Below are positions 54,806-63,560 of a stretch of 64,000 nt of DNA, piece after piece (position 1 is the first letter of the stretch; the number at the start of each line of letters is the position of its first letter). This stretch comes from Candidatus Rhodoferax mariagerensis. Its GTDB lineage: Bacteria > Pseudomonadota > Gammaproteobacteria > Burkholderiales > Burkholderiaceae_C. The position numbers and the translations under genes were made by a program. Under the pieces are notes generated by a model, which was not told the DNA's origin, did not search any database, and worked only from the letters and a program-made list of their open reading frames with translations. The stretch lies in assembly GCA_016719055.1 (NCBI GenBank), contig JADKAW010000050.1, positions 42,670 through 106,669 on the forward strand, in the 5' to 3' direction.

Positions 54806-55606
54806 TCAAATCAAGCTGCGCAAGGCGCGCGCGGTTTCCAGCAACACCGGCAGCACACGCGCTACCGCGTCGTCGGTGCTTTCGTGGCCCATCGGCATGG
54901 TGACATTCAGGGCACCCACCAGGTCACCCCGGCGGTCGATCAGCGGCACCGCCACGCCCCGGTAGGTCAGCTCAAGCTGCTGCTCCGACACTGCCCAGCC
55001 GCGCTGGCGAATGCGTGCCAATTCAAGGCGCAGTCGGTCTTTGCTGTTGATGGTGTGGCTGGTATAGGCCTTGAGCTCATGGTGGGTCAGCCAGTTCTCG
55101 AACCACGCGGGGTCGCGCAGGGCCAGCATCAGCATGCCGGCAGCCGTGACCTGTGCCTGCACGCGCGAGCCCAGCACCACCCCGGTGTTCATGCTGCGTG
55201 TGGAGCCATTGCGCGCGATATAGACCACGTCGTCACCGTCCATCACGCTGACATAGGCAATCTCTTGCGTGCCAGAAGTCACGCGCTGCAAAAACGGCTG
55301 CACGATGCGCGGCAGGCGGGCGGACTCCAGGTACGACTGCCCCAGGCGCAGCACGCGTGGTGTCAGCCAGAACAGTTTGCCGTCGGTGGCCACATAGCCC
55401 AGGTAGGCCAGCGTCAGCAGGTAACGCCGCGCGGCGGTGCGCGTCATGCCGCAGCGCACACCGGCCTGGCTGGCGGTCATGCGCGGGTTGGCGTCGTCAA
55501 AGGCTTCGATGATCGACAAGCCTTTTTCCAAGCCGGCGATCCAGTCGCGCTTGTCGAGCACTGCGCCGGGTGCGGTTGGTTGTTGCGCTGTTGTGGTGAC
55601 GGGCAT
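54806..55606 (-). CDS. IclR-family transcriptional regulator (PcaU/PcaR-like)
   Basis: 266 residues: winged helix near 25-90 (EKGLSIIEAFDD, MTASQAGVRCGMTRTAARRYLLTLAYLGYV) and an IclR effector domain near 100-265 (RNGSTRSMNTGVVLGSRVQAQVTAAGMLMLA). The N-terminal pattern RDWIAGLEKGLSIIEAFD is typical of PcaR/PcaU/PobR regulators of protocatechuate pathways, fitting the quinate/shikimate context. The start lacks a strong ribosome site. Possible operators: direct repeats at 55663-55696 and the site at 45941. Confidence 0.88.
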   Translation of the reverse strand: MPVTTTAQQPTAPGAVLDKRDWIAGLEKGLSIIEAFDDANPRMTASQAGVRCGMTRTAARRYLLTLAYLGYVATDGKLFWLTPRVLRLGQSYLESARLPRIVQPFLQRVTSGTQEIAYVSVMDGDDVVYIARNGSTRSMNTGVVLGSRVQAQVTAAGMLMLALRDPAWFENWLTHHELKAYTSHTINSKDRLRLELARIRQRGWAVSEQQLELTYRGVAVPLIDRRGDLVGALNVTMPMGHESTDDAVARVLPVLLETARALRSLI

Positions 55607-55662
55607 GCTTCAAACCGAGTGTGTTGTTTTTGGCACCTTCGGCCATCTGCGCCTGGATGCCA

Positions 55663-55696
55663 TCAATGACCGATCGATCATGTTCAATGACCGATC
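55663..55696. promoter_or_regulatory. Direct repeat upstream of the IclR gene
   Basis: TCAATGACCGATC occurs at 55663-55675 and 55684-55696, 21 bp apart (two helical turns), 57 bases upstream of the IclR-type start. Tandem operators at this spacing fit dimer-of-dimer binding. Autoregulation is inferred. Confidence 0.5.
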
Positions 55697-55726
55697 AAAC
55701 GCAGAATTTTCGCAGCATCCAAATGC

Positions 55727-55753
55727 AAAAAAAAAGGGCATCTTGTGATGCCC
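55727..55753 (-). terminator. Rho-independent terminator after tctC
   Basis: On the minus strand GGGCATC-ACAA-GATGCCC is followed by a run of nine Ts (A run 55727-55735). It lies 57 bases after the tctC stop and separates the transporter operon from the IclR gene. Confidence 0.9.
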
Positions 55754-55810
55754 CTGGTTTGAACAGTCTGGCCATCCTGCGGTGGCCCAACGGCTTATTT
55801 CTGCCGAACC

Positions 55811-56824
55811 TTACTTGCCAGCCGGTTTGGGAATGCCAAACTTCTCAGGCGAGTTCTTGCCAGCGCCGGCATCAAAGATCAGCCACGACATTTGTGAGCG
55901 CCAGGTGTTCATGAAAGCCCGGGCGTCCTTGCCGGTGATGCCCATGACATCGAGGCCGTTGAGCTTGGCGTAGTCCTTGAACTTGGTGTCGTTCAGGGCA
56001 AAGGTGTACGCTTTGGTCAGTTTGTCGATGATCGGCTGTGGCGTGCCCTTCTTGACAAACACGCCATAAAAGAAGCCGGAGGCTTTCATGACATCGGTAA
56101 ACGCCGGGTTGAGCTTGGTGATGTGCGGCACTTCCAGCAGCGCCACGTTGGGCGAGCTCTTCATGATGGCCAACGCACGCAGGTCGCCATTTTTGATGTA
56201 TTGCGCGGCAGCACCTACAGCCAGGCCACTGACATCAAGCTGTTTGCCCAGCATGGCGGTCACCAATGGGCCGTCACCGTCAAAAGCGACCGGGTTGAAG
56301 GTCACTCCCTCGACCTTTTTCAGCAACATCGAGGTCACCCAGGGCTGACCACCGACACCGCTGATGCCCACCGACAGCTTGCCGGGGGTGGCCTTGGCGG
56401 CCTTGATCAGGTCGTCGTAGGTCTTGAAGGGCGAGTCTTTCGGCACCACGATTACGGTGGAGCCCTGCACCGACAAAATCACTGGCTCAAAGTCGTCATA
56501 ACTTAGCGGTGACAAACCCAGCACCTGGTACAACTGCGGATTTTCGGCGTGGAACATCACGGTGTAGCCGTCAGCCGGGGCGGACTGCACGGCTTGCGCG
56601 GCAATGGCGCCGGTGGCACCGGTCTTGTTGGCCAGGATGACCGACTTGCCCAAAATCTTTTCAGCAATCGGCGTCATCAGGCGCGACACGGTGTCGGTGC
56701 CGCCGCCCGCACCCCAGGCAATCACCCCGTTGATCGGGCGATCAGGATAGTCAGCCGCATGGGCTAGACCGGCTGTGACCAGGCCAGCGGCCAGAATCAG
56801 TTTGGACCATTTGAGTAAATTCAC
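55811..56824 (-). CDS. TctC-family extracytoplasmic solute receptor
   Basis: 337 residues with a signal peptide (ILAAGLVTAGLAHA). The mature start YPDRPINGVIAWGAGGGTD is the Bug/TctC signature. Starts with GTG; GGAGAAAC lies upstream. It captures a carboxylic acid for the TctA/TctB membrane partners in the same operon. Next to aroE and QuiC genes, quinate or shikimate is a plausible ligand, but Bug proteins are hard to assign by sequence. Last gene of the operon. Confidence 0.9.
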   Translation of the reverse strand: MNLLKWSKLILAAGLVTAGLAHAADYPDRPINGVIAWGAGGGTDTVSRLMTPIAEKILGKSVILANKTGATGAIAAQAVQSAPADGYTVMFHAENPQLYQVLGLSPLSYDDFEPVILSVQGSTVIVVPKDSPFKTYDDLIKAAKATPGKLSVGISGVGGQPWVTSMLLKKVEGVTFNPVAFDGDGPLVTAMLGKQLDVSGLAVGAAAQYIKNGDLRALAIMKSSPNVALLEVPHITKLNPAFTDVMKASGFFYGVFVKKGTPQPIIDKLTKAYTFALNDTKFKDYAKLNGLDVMGITGKDARAFMNTWRSQMSWLIFDAGAGKNSPEKFGIPKPAGK

Positions 56825-56875
56825 ACGTTTCTCCTTCGTTGAAAAAATAAAAAAACACCTGACACAAAAAAGTTT

Positions 56876-57445
56876 TTAACGCACCCGCCCCAGCAGCAAG
56901 GCCTGCAGGTAGCGGGCCGCTTCCAGACCGCCCAGTTCCAGCTCCATCTTCTTGGCAATCACAATGTCGGGGCCAAGTTCACTGGCCTCGATATCGCGCC
57001 GAATGTCGGCCAAAACAGTGTCACGGCGCTCCGGTACAACGCCCCCAACAAAGGCCTGCGAGTAGGAACCGACCAGGTTGATGTAATAAGGCTTTCGGCC
57101 TGACTCCAGCAAGTCGGCAAATTGCGCCGCCTTTTCCGGGCCGAACACCTGGTTGGCCAAGGCCCGACAGGGTTGCCGGATGTCAAATTCACGGCCTTCT
57201 TTTTTAGCCGTGGCGTATTCCTGCACCGCCAGTGGGCCATACACCATCATGACTTTGGCATGCTGGCGCCGCCACGGCTGGGTGCTGAACGACCGGAACC
57301 GGATCGACATGTGCAAGCCCAGCAGCAAAAACGGCAGATACAGCGCCCAGCGCAGCAAGCCTTCGGACTGGTTGATGCCAACACCGCAAGCCACAAAGGC
57401 CAAAATGACCCACCAGCCAAAGCCAAAGAACCAAGAAATATTCAT
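56876..57445 (-). CDS. Membrane protein of unknown function in the Tct operon
   Basis: About 189 residues with two N-terminal membrane segments (WFFGFGWWVILAFVACGVGI and LLRWALYLPFLLLGLHMSI), then a soluble acidic part with GPEKAAQFADLL and LGPDIVIAKKMELELGGLEAARYLQALL. I do not recognise it. It sits between tctA and tctC in one orientation, so it may be an accessory or assembly subunit of the transporter. The ATG at 57445 is preferred to a TTG one codon upstream. Confidence 0.65.
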   Translation of the reverse strand: MNISWFFGFGWWVILAFVACGVGINQSEGLLRWALYLPFLLLGLHMSIRFRSFSTQPWRRQHAKVMMVYGPLAVQEYATAKKEGREFDIRQPCRALANQVFGPEKAAQFADLLESGRKPYYINLVGSYSQAFVGGVVPERRDTVLADIRRDIEASELGPDIVIAKKMELELGGLEAARYLQALLLGRVR

Positions 57446-57577
57446 CAACTTATATCCTGCCGCTGTGGCACACGCGAATCGCCGGCAAATTTATGCCAAA
57501 TCGGCCTGTAGCCCAGATACCACCTGCGCTACCAGCTATTAAATTTATATCATTTTGGTGCATACAAACGCTCCGGC

Positions 57578-59086
57578 TCAGGCTTTCCTGCCAAACAGCT
57601 GCTTGATCCAGCCCGACATCTTCGGGTTGGAAACCACCGCAGTGGCCAGCATCAGCGCCAGCAAAATCAGCGGTATGCGGTTTTGCAGCATCTGGCCGAA
57701 GAAATCAAAAGCGCTGCCATGCTGCATTTGCACGCCACGGCGGAAGTTCGAGTCAATGATCGGGCTCAAAATCACGCCCAGCACCATCGGCGCCACCGGG
57801 TAGTTGTAGCGTTTCATGAAGTAACCCAAAACGCCAAACCCAATCATCCAGTAAATGTCGGCAATACTGTTTTGAATGGAGTAGCCGCCGATAAAGGTCA
57901 GCACCACAATGATCGGGATGATGATGGGTTTGGGTATCTCCACAATCTTGCTGAACATGCGAATGCCGGTCATGCCAAAGATATACAGAAACACATTGGC
58001 CAGCAGCAATGCTCCCACCACAAACCAGAAGAACTGGGGCTGTTCACGCATCAGCATCGGGCCGGGTCGCAAGCCATGGATGATCAGCGCGCCAATCAGC
58101 ACCGCCGTCACGGAGTCACCCGGAATGCCCAGCGTCATCATCGGCACAAAGGCGCCACCAATGGCGGCGTTGCAGGCGGCTTCGGGGGCAATCAAGCCTT
58201 GATACGCGCCTTGGCCAAACGGTTTCGGGTAGGGGTTTTTCACCGTGCGTTTGGCATGGTCGTAAGCCATCAGCGCCGCAATGTCACCACCGGTACCTGG
58301 CAACGCGCCAATCACCACACCAATGGTCGATGAGCGAAAGGTCAACCACATGTTGTCCCAGATCACGTCCCATTTTGGGGTGATGCGGGTGATCTTCTGC
58401 TTGACCGGAACCACCTTGGTTTGCAACTGCACCAGAGCCTCTGAAATACCAAAGGTACCAATCATCACAATCACAAAGTGAATGCCACCCAGCATTTGCA
58501 GCGAGTCAAAGGTCATGCGGCCCTGGCCAGTTTCGGGGTCCATGCCCACCAAGCCTACCAGAATGCCGATGAACGCGGTGATCAGCGCCTTGATCATGTT
58601 GCCTTCTGACAAACTGCCGACCAGGAAAAGACCCATGAACGCCAGCAAGAAGTAGTCTCGTGGCATGAAAAGTAAGGCGAGTTGGGCAATCAACGGTGCA
58701 AACAGGGCCAGAATGATGATGCCAAAAAAGTTACCAATCACCGACTGCGTGGTGCTCAGGCCCATCGCTTCGCCGGCCAGGCCCATTTTGGCCAACGGGT
58801 AGCCGTCAAAGCCTGATGCCACCGCTGCTGGCGCACCCGGAATATTCAGCAAAATACCGGAGCGAGCACCCCCATACACGCCACCGGTGTAAATGCCGAC
58901 CATGATTGCCAGGGCCGGGTTGATTTCCCAGGTAAAGGTGAACGAGATCAGCAGCGACACCGCCATGGTGACAGACAGACCGGGAATGGCCCCGACATAC
59001 AAACCAACAAAGGTGCCGACCGCAACCCACCCAATCAGCGAGAAGCTCATGAACGGGACCAGAAATCCCTCCAAGCCGTTGTACAT
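57578..59086 (-). CDS. TctA-family large membrane subunit
   Basis: 502 residues with about 12 membrane segments. Signatures: GLYVGAIPGLSVTMAVSLLI, GGARSGILLNIPGAPAAVAS and GALPGTGGDIAALMAYDHAKR, the two conserved halves of TctA. The large permease subunit of a tripartite tricarboxylate-type transporter. Follows tctB by 23 bases. Confidence 0.93.
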   Translation of the reverse strand: MYNGLEGFLVPFMSFSLIGWVAVGTFVGLYVGAIPGLSVTMAVSLLISFTFTWEINPALAIMVGIYTGGVYGGARSGILLNIPGAPAAVASGFDGYPLAKMGLAGEAMGLSTTQSVIGNFFGIIILALFAPLIAQLALLFMPRDYFLLAFMGLFLVGSLSEGNMIKALITAFIGILVGLVGMDPETGQGRMTFDSLQMLGGIHFVIVMIGTFGISEALVQLQTKVVPVKQKITRITPKWDVIWDNMWLTFRSSTIGVVIGALPGTGGDIAALMAYDHAKRTVKNPYPKPFGQGAYQGLIAPEAACNAAIGGAFVPMMTLGIPGDSVTAVLIGALIIHGLRPGPMLMREQPQFFWFVVGALLLANVFLYIFGMTGIRMFSKIVEIPKPIIIPIIVVLTFIGGYSIQNSIADIYWMIGFGVLGYFMKRYNYPVAPMVLGVILSPIIDSNFRRGVQMQHGSAFDFFGQMLQNRIPLILLALMLATAVVSNPKMSGWIKQLFGRKA

Positions 59087-59109
59087 AATGTGTCTCCTTG
59101 GGGGGGCGG

Positions 59110-59613
59110 TTAAGGCAGCACGACCTGGAACAGGGTCGAGAAGATCAGATACAACACGCCCACGGTACCGGCTGACACCGCCACCTTCAGCCAGAAATGT
59201 TTTCTTTCCAGCAAGTACATGGTGGCCACCAGGAACAAAAAGGTGGCGGGAACAAAGTGAATGGTTTCAACCACCAGGCCATAGACCGAAATGGTCGCCA
59301 ACAGAATAACCACCTCTTTGTCAAACAGGTAATGCACCGCTTCAGCCAATGAGCCTTCCTTGTAACCGCGCATGAAACTCTGAATCGCCAGCAAAATCAC
59401 CATCAACACCAAAGCCCCGGCCACCAGCTGCGGAATGCTGCCAGGGCCGCTGCTAACCCCCTGGGCCAGGCCCTCGCTGCGCAACGAGTCATAGAACAGC
59501 GCGCCGCAGATGATCAGCAGCAGCGCCAGCATCTTGTATTCACCCTTGGGCGGTGATGACTCGACAACAGGGTGTCCGGTCGTCTCGTCGGTCTCTTTGA
59601 CTGGTTCGGTCAT
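59110..59613 (-). CDS. TctB-family small membrane subunit
   Basis: 167 residues with four hydrophobic segments (LALLLIICGALFYDS, ALVLMVILLAIQSF, VVILLATISVYGLVV and the last VAVSAGTVGVLYLIF) and a cytosolic acidic N-terminus. Length and layout match TctB. Between aroE and tctA in one operon. Confidence 0.85.
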   Translation of the reverse strand: MTEPVKETDETTGHPVVESSPPKGEYKMLALLLIICGALFYDSLRSEGLAQGVSSGPGSIPQLVAGALVLMVILLAIQSFMRGYKEGSLAEAVHYLFDKEVVILLATISVYGLVVETIHFVPATFLFLVATMYLLERKHFWLKVAVSAGTVGVLYLIFSTLFQVVLP

Positions 59614-59672
59614 GGTGTTCTCCTCTTATTAAGATTTCGGCAGGTTTTCTGTCAGCCTGGCTTCACATCAAC

Positions 59673-60503
59673 TCAATAAACAATCTTGGCTACGGCGCGC
59701 AACTCGTCGGCGGTGGCACTGCCGAAGCCAAAAAATTCCAGATATGCCGGAATCATCTCAAACAACATGTCGGTGCCAATCTGGAAGCGGCAACCACGCG
59801 CCTGCGCCGCTTGCAGCAGCGCTGTCATCTCGGTTTTCATCACCACTTCACCCACAAATGTTGCAGATGACAGGTGGGTGATGTCCATCGGCAGCGGGTC
59901 ACCAGGCAAACCCAGCGGCGTGGCGTTGACCACCAGGTCGTAACCCGCGGCGTGATTGGGGCCGGTGCTGGCATCCAGGTGCGGGTAGTGGTAGCGAAGC
60001 CGCACGGCCAGGCCCTGTGCCGATTCGTCATGGGTATCAAAAGTGGTGATGGCAGCCACCCCCAATTCGGCCAACGAGGCCGCAATGGCTGAACCCACAC
60101 CCCCTGCGCCCACCACCAGACACTTCGCCCCGTCAAAAACAAAACCCTTGCGTTGCAGGCCCCGGGTGAATCCGGTGCCATCAAAAATATCGCCCAGCAG
60201 GCTGCCGTCCGGACGCTTCAGGATGGCGTTGCAGGCACCGGCAATCTTGACCGCCGTGCTCACCTCGTCAAGCACACCCACGGTGGTCACCTTGTGTGGC
60301 ATGGTGACCAGCGCACCGGGAATGTTGGTGAACTTGAACACTGACTTCAACACGCCCGAAAAGTCGTCAGGTTTGACGCCCATCGGCACCACCACCGCGT
60401 CAATTCCCTTCTTCTCAAACCATGGGTTGTAGATCAGTGGAGCCTTGAACGCCTTGGTCGGGTAGCCAAAAAGGGGAAGCAAACTTGTTTTGCCGCTGAT
60501 CAC
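59673..60503 (-). CDS. aroE: Shikimate (quinate) dehydrogenase
   Basis: 276 residues. The N-terminal substrate domain has Lys71 (TMPHKVTTV) and Asp108 (GDIFDGTGF) in the catalytic positions. The dinucleotide loop is GAGGVGSAIAASL near 136-148. It oxidises shikimate or quinate or reduces 3-dehydroshikimate. Leading the transporter operon and divergent from a LysR gene, it is more likely a catabolic than a biosynthetic AroE. NAD versus NADP choice is undecided. Confidence 0.88.
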   Translation of the reverse strand: MISGKTSLLPLFGYPTKAFKAPLIYNPWFEKKGIDAVVVPMGVKPDDFSGVLKSVFKFTNIPGALVTMPHKVTTVGVLDEVSTAVKIAGACNAILKRPDGSLLGDIFDGTGFTRGLQRKGFVFDGAKCLVVGAGGVGSAIAASLAELGVAAITTFDTHDESAQGLAVRLRYHYPHLDASTGPNHAAGYDLVVNATPLGLPGDPLPMDITHLSSATFVGEVVMKTEMTALLQAAQARGCRFQIGTDMLFEMIPAYLEFFGFGSATADELRAVAKIVY

Positions 60504-60706
60504 TTGTGTCTCCTGCTGAGTTCGTCAAGCGCTGTCTTGATGATCACGCTCCAAACTTCGATGTGCAACTATAAGAGCAGGGTGTTATGGTGTAAATTCG
60601 ACTAATCCAATAGTTGGTATGTCTTTGGCCAAATAGGTATTAACCCTGCAATCGCCGCCCTGGGTGAACACGCCTGATCAAAGAGACTAAAAAAAACGAG
60701 GCCAAA
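60504..60706. promoter_or_regulatory. Divergent promoter region between aroE and the LysR gene
   Basis: The region is AT-richer than its surroundings and contains CGACTAATCCAATAGTTGG (60599-60617), with an ACTA...TAGT dyad, a possible LysR site. The LysR gene has GAGG upstream of its start. No other gene is seen here. Confidence 0.4.
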
Positions 60707-61657
60707 ATGGACGACCCTAGCGACATCGACAATTACCCTAACGCGCGCGATTTGAAGATGCTTGATCTCATCTACAGCACCCGCAGTGTCAGCAAAGCGG
60801 CCGAATTTCTGGGGCAAACCCAGCCCACAGTGAGTTCGTGGTTAAAGCGCATCCGTGACCAGGTTGGTGATCCGCTGTTTGTGCGGACCTCCGATGGCAT
60901 GTGCCCAACGCCGCGCGCCGAGGTGGTGGTGCGCAAGGCGCGCGACATTCTGGACGCCTTGCATCAGATCACGGCAGCACCCGCGAGTTTTGACGCATTT
61001 ACCTCAACGCGTACCTTTCGCCTGTGTCTGCCCGACGCCTCACAAATTACCCTGCTGCCTTGCCTGTTGCAGTACATCCGCAGTTGTGCGCCCCAGGTGC
61101 AGCTGGAAGCGCCACCGGTGGATGAACAAACGGTACACATGCTCGAAAGTGGCGAAGCCGATCTGGCTTTTGGTGGCTTTGTACCGACCATGGAAGCCGG
61201 GTTTTACGAGCAGACGCTGTTCGAGCAGGATTTTGTTTGCATGGCAAGCACCAGTCATCCGCGCATCAGGAACACCCTGAGTCTGGACGACTTTCAACGC
61301 GAATTGCACATCGCGGTCGGTTATGGCAGCGCTTACAAAGTCATCGACAGCGAGCTCAAACGCCAGAAGATCGAACGTCGGGTCATGGTGACATTGCAAG
61401 GCGTCCTGGGTGTGGCAAAAATTGTGGCCTGCACCGATATGATCACCACCCTGCCCGGGCAAATTGCGGCCGCATTGGCCAGCGCCGGCTCGGTGCAGCT
61501 TTTTTCGTGCCCGTTTCCCATGCCCTCGATTGTGGTCAAGCAATACTGGCATTCGCGCTTTCATCGAGACCCTGGCAACCAGTGGTTGCGTGCCACGTGT
61601 GCCCAGCAATCGCGCGCCAGCCTGGATCCTGCCAACCCTTGGCTACGGGTCAAGTAA
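60707..61657 (+). CDS. LysR-family transcriptional regulator
   Basis: 316 residues: N-terminal helix-turn-helix (NARDLKMLDLIYSTRSVSKAAEFLGQTQPTVSSWLKRIRD, about 9-49) followed by FVRTSDGMCPTPRA, then a two-lobed effector domain. The gene is divergent from aroE-tctBA-tctC, the usual layout for control of the transporter operon. It may respond to shikimate, dehydroshikimate or a pathway product. Confidence 0.9.
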   Translation: MDDPSDIDNYPNARDLKMLDLIYSTRSVSKAAEFLGQTQPTVSSWLKRIRDQVGDPLFVRTSDGMCPTPRAEVVVRKARDILDALHQITAAPASFDAFTSTRTFRLCLPDASQITLLPCLLQYIRSCAPQVQLEAPPVDEQTVHMLESGEADLAFGGFVPTMEAGFYEQTLFEQDFVCMASTSHPRIRNTLSLDDFQRELHIAVGYGSAYKVIDSELKRQKIERRVMVTLQGVLGVAKIVACTDMITTLPGQIAAALASAGSVQLFSCPFPMPSIVVKQYWHSRFHRDPGNQWLRATCAQQSRASLDPANPWLRVK

Positions 61658-61716
61658 ACAGAAACAGGTCACCGCATCGGCATAATGGCCGGGGTCCAAC
61701 TTTCTAGGCAACCACC

Positions 61717-62610
61717 ATGGCAGCAAGCACTTTATCGCCCGGCACCGACCGCGAAGCCATTCCTGATGCGCCCAACCCGCTGGGGCTGGAGGGCATCGAG
61801 TTCATCGAATACGCCACGACCAGGCCGCAGGCGATGGGCCAGGTGCTGGAGGCCATGGGGTTCAAACTGGTGGCGCGCCATCGCTCGCGCGAGGTCTTGC
61901 TGTACCGCCAGGGGTCGATCAACATCATCGTCAACGCCCACGCCAAAGGCACCGCGCTGTTTGAAAAGCCGGTCATCAACGCCATGGCGCTGCGTGTGCG
62001 TGATGCCGCCACCGCCTACCGGCGCGCCCTTGATCTGGGTGCCTGGGCGGTGCCGGCACGGGTTGAGGTGATGGAGCTCAACATCCCGGCCATTCATGGT
62101 GTGGGAACCAGCCGCATTTACTTTGTGGACCGGCACAGGGAATTCTCGATTTACGACGTGGATTTCACACCCATCCCGGGTGTGGAGCAGCATCCTGTGG
62201 CCACGGCCGGACTGCATTTTTTTGGCGTGGTGCAGTACATCGGCAATGACCGCACCGAGGACTGGACCGAGTTTTACCGCGAACTGTTTGGCTTTATCGA
62301 CCTGCCGCCCGATCAGCGTTTTGGCATATTGCCCAAGGGCCGCATCCTGCGCAGCCCGTGTCCTGTGGCGTCACGGTTTTACATTCAATTGATCGAGCCT
62401 GAGGCCGGCGTGCTGGACGTGGAAGACGACGAAGCCCTGCACCGCATTGGCCTGGGCTGCGCTGATGTGCTGGCCACGGTGGCCGAGTTGTCGCAGCGCG
62501 GCGTGGAGTTTGTCGAATCGGCCAGCGTGCGAACCAATGCGCGCGGGGCCTTGACCAAAACCCAGTTGGGCAGTGTGAGCTTTGAGATTGTTCACAACCT
62601 GCAGGGCTGA
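61717..62610 (+). CDS. HPPD-like VOC protein, C-terminal half of a split QuiC-type enzyme
   Basis: 297 residues of the vicinal oxygen chelate fold, with NPLGLEGIEFIEYAT as in 4-hydroxyphenylpyruvate dioxygenase. The metal-binding triad appears kept: His167 (GLHFFG), His242 (ALHRIG), Glu290 (SVSFEIVH). In Pseudomonas QuiC1 this type of domain is fused C-terminally to a 3-dehydroshikimate dehydratase; here it is a separate gene 5 bases before the dehydratase-like one. A true dioxygenase is an alternative, but the shikimate context argues for QuiC. Confidence 0.75.
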   Translation: MAASTLSPGTDREAIPDAPNPLGLEGIEFIEYATTRPQAMGQVLEAMGFKLVARHRSREVLLYRQGSINIIVNAHAKGTALFEKPVINAMALRVRDAATAYRRALDLGAWAVPARVEVMELNIPAIHGVGTSRIYFVDRHREFSIYDVDFTPIPGVEQHPVATAGLHFFGVVQYIGNDRTEDWTEFYRELFGFIDLPPDQRFGILPKGRILRSPCPVASRFYIQLIEPEAGVLDVEDDEALHRIGLGCADVLATVAELSQRGVEFVESASVRTNARGALTKTQLGSVSFEIVHNLQG

Positions 62611-62615
62611 ATGCC

Positions 62616-63485
62616 ATGAGCCACTACAGCGCCAATATGGATGATTTCGCCATGGACAGCCGGGGCATGGCCGGACCGCTGGAAGCCCGGCTAAAGGCCA
62701 CCCGCGAAGCCGGCTTTGCCCAGATCATGCTGTCTGCCGCTGACCTGACCAGCCACCCTGGCGGCATGGATGCGGCGGTGGCGGCCGTCAAGGCCAGTGG
62801 CCTGCGCGTGTCGGGTTTTCAGACGCTGGCGGACTTTGAGGGACTGGTGGGCCCGTCGCTGGCCTACAAGATGGGTGTCGCCAAATCGATGCTGGAAATG
62901 TGTCATGCTGTTGATGGCCATTTGCTGGTGGCCAGCGCGTCAACCCTTAGCCACGCCGCCAGCGACACCCCCACGCTGATTCGCAACCTGCGCCAGTTGG
63001 CCATGCTGGCCATTCCCATGAACATCAGAATTGCGTACCAGGCCTGCTCGCAAGGGGCGGTGGTCAGACATTTCATGCAGGCCTGGGACCTGGTCTGCGA
63101 GGCCGACATGCCCAACCTGGGCTTGTGCCTGGACACGATTGACATGCTCACCAGCGGTGCATCGCAGGACGATATCGATTGTCTGGACGGCGAAAAACTG
63201 TTTCTGGTGCAACTGGCCGACAGCATCCACGCCCTTGCTCCTCATTTCAGGGTGTTCCCCGGCGAGGGTGAACACAGCACCGAACTGGCCACCTGGGTCG
63301 CCGCATTGCATGGTCTGGGTTACCGGGGTGACTACTGTCTGTCGGCGTTGAATGGCGACTATCAGCAGATGCCGCCGCCGGATGTGGCACAGCGGGCCTG
63401 GGGCTCGGCACTCTGGCTGGGGCTGGATGTGTTGCAGCGCTCGGTGCCGCTACCCAACCAGATTCGTCTCAAACGCGCGCGCTGA
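62616..63485 (+). CDS. 3-dehydroshikimate dehydratase-like TIM barrel with altered metal site
   Basis: 289 residues, xylose-isomerase-like. It matches QuiC/AsbF dehydratases in many places (LGLCLD, LVQLAD, HFRVFPGEGE). Of the four metal ligands of that family it keeps Asp173 and Gln199, but the first Glu is Gln142 (IAYQACSQG) and the last Glu (LSLE in relatives) is missing at 241-247 (CLSALNG). It may be inactive, bind a different metal, or work as a partner of the VOC protein. Adjacent and co-oriented with it. Confidence 0.72.
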   Translation: MSHYSANMDDFAMDSRGMAGPLEARLKATREAGFAQIMLSAADLTSHPGGMDAAVAAVKASGLRVSGFQTLADFEGLVGPSLAYKMGVAKSMLEMCHAVDGHLLVASASTLSHAASDTPTLIRNLRQLAMLAIPMNIRIAYQACSQGAVVRHFMQAWDLVCEADMPNLGLCLDTIDMLTSGASQDDIDCLDGEKLFLVQLADSIHALAPHFRVFPGEGEHSTELATWVAALHGLGYRGDYCLSALNGDYQQMPPPDVAQRAWGSALWLGLDVLQRSVPLPNQIRLKRAR

Positions 63486-63560
63486 TCGACCCAAGCCCAA
63501 CGGGGCGTGACCTGCGGCCCCATCCTGAGTTGAAAATCGACGCCAGAGTACACTGGCCTC

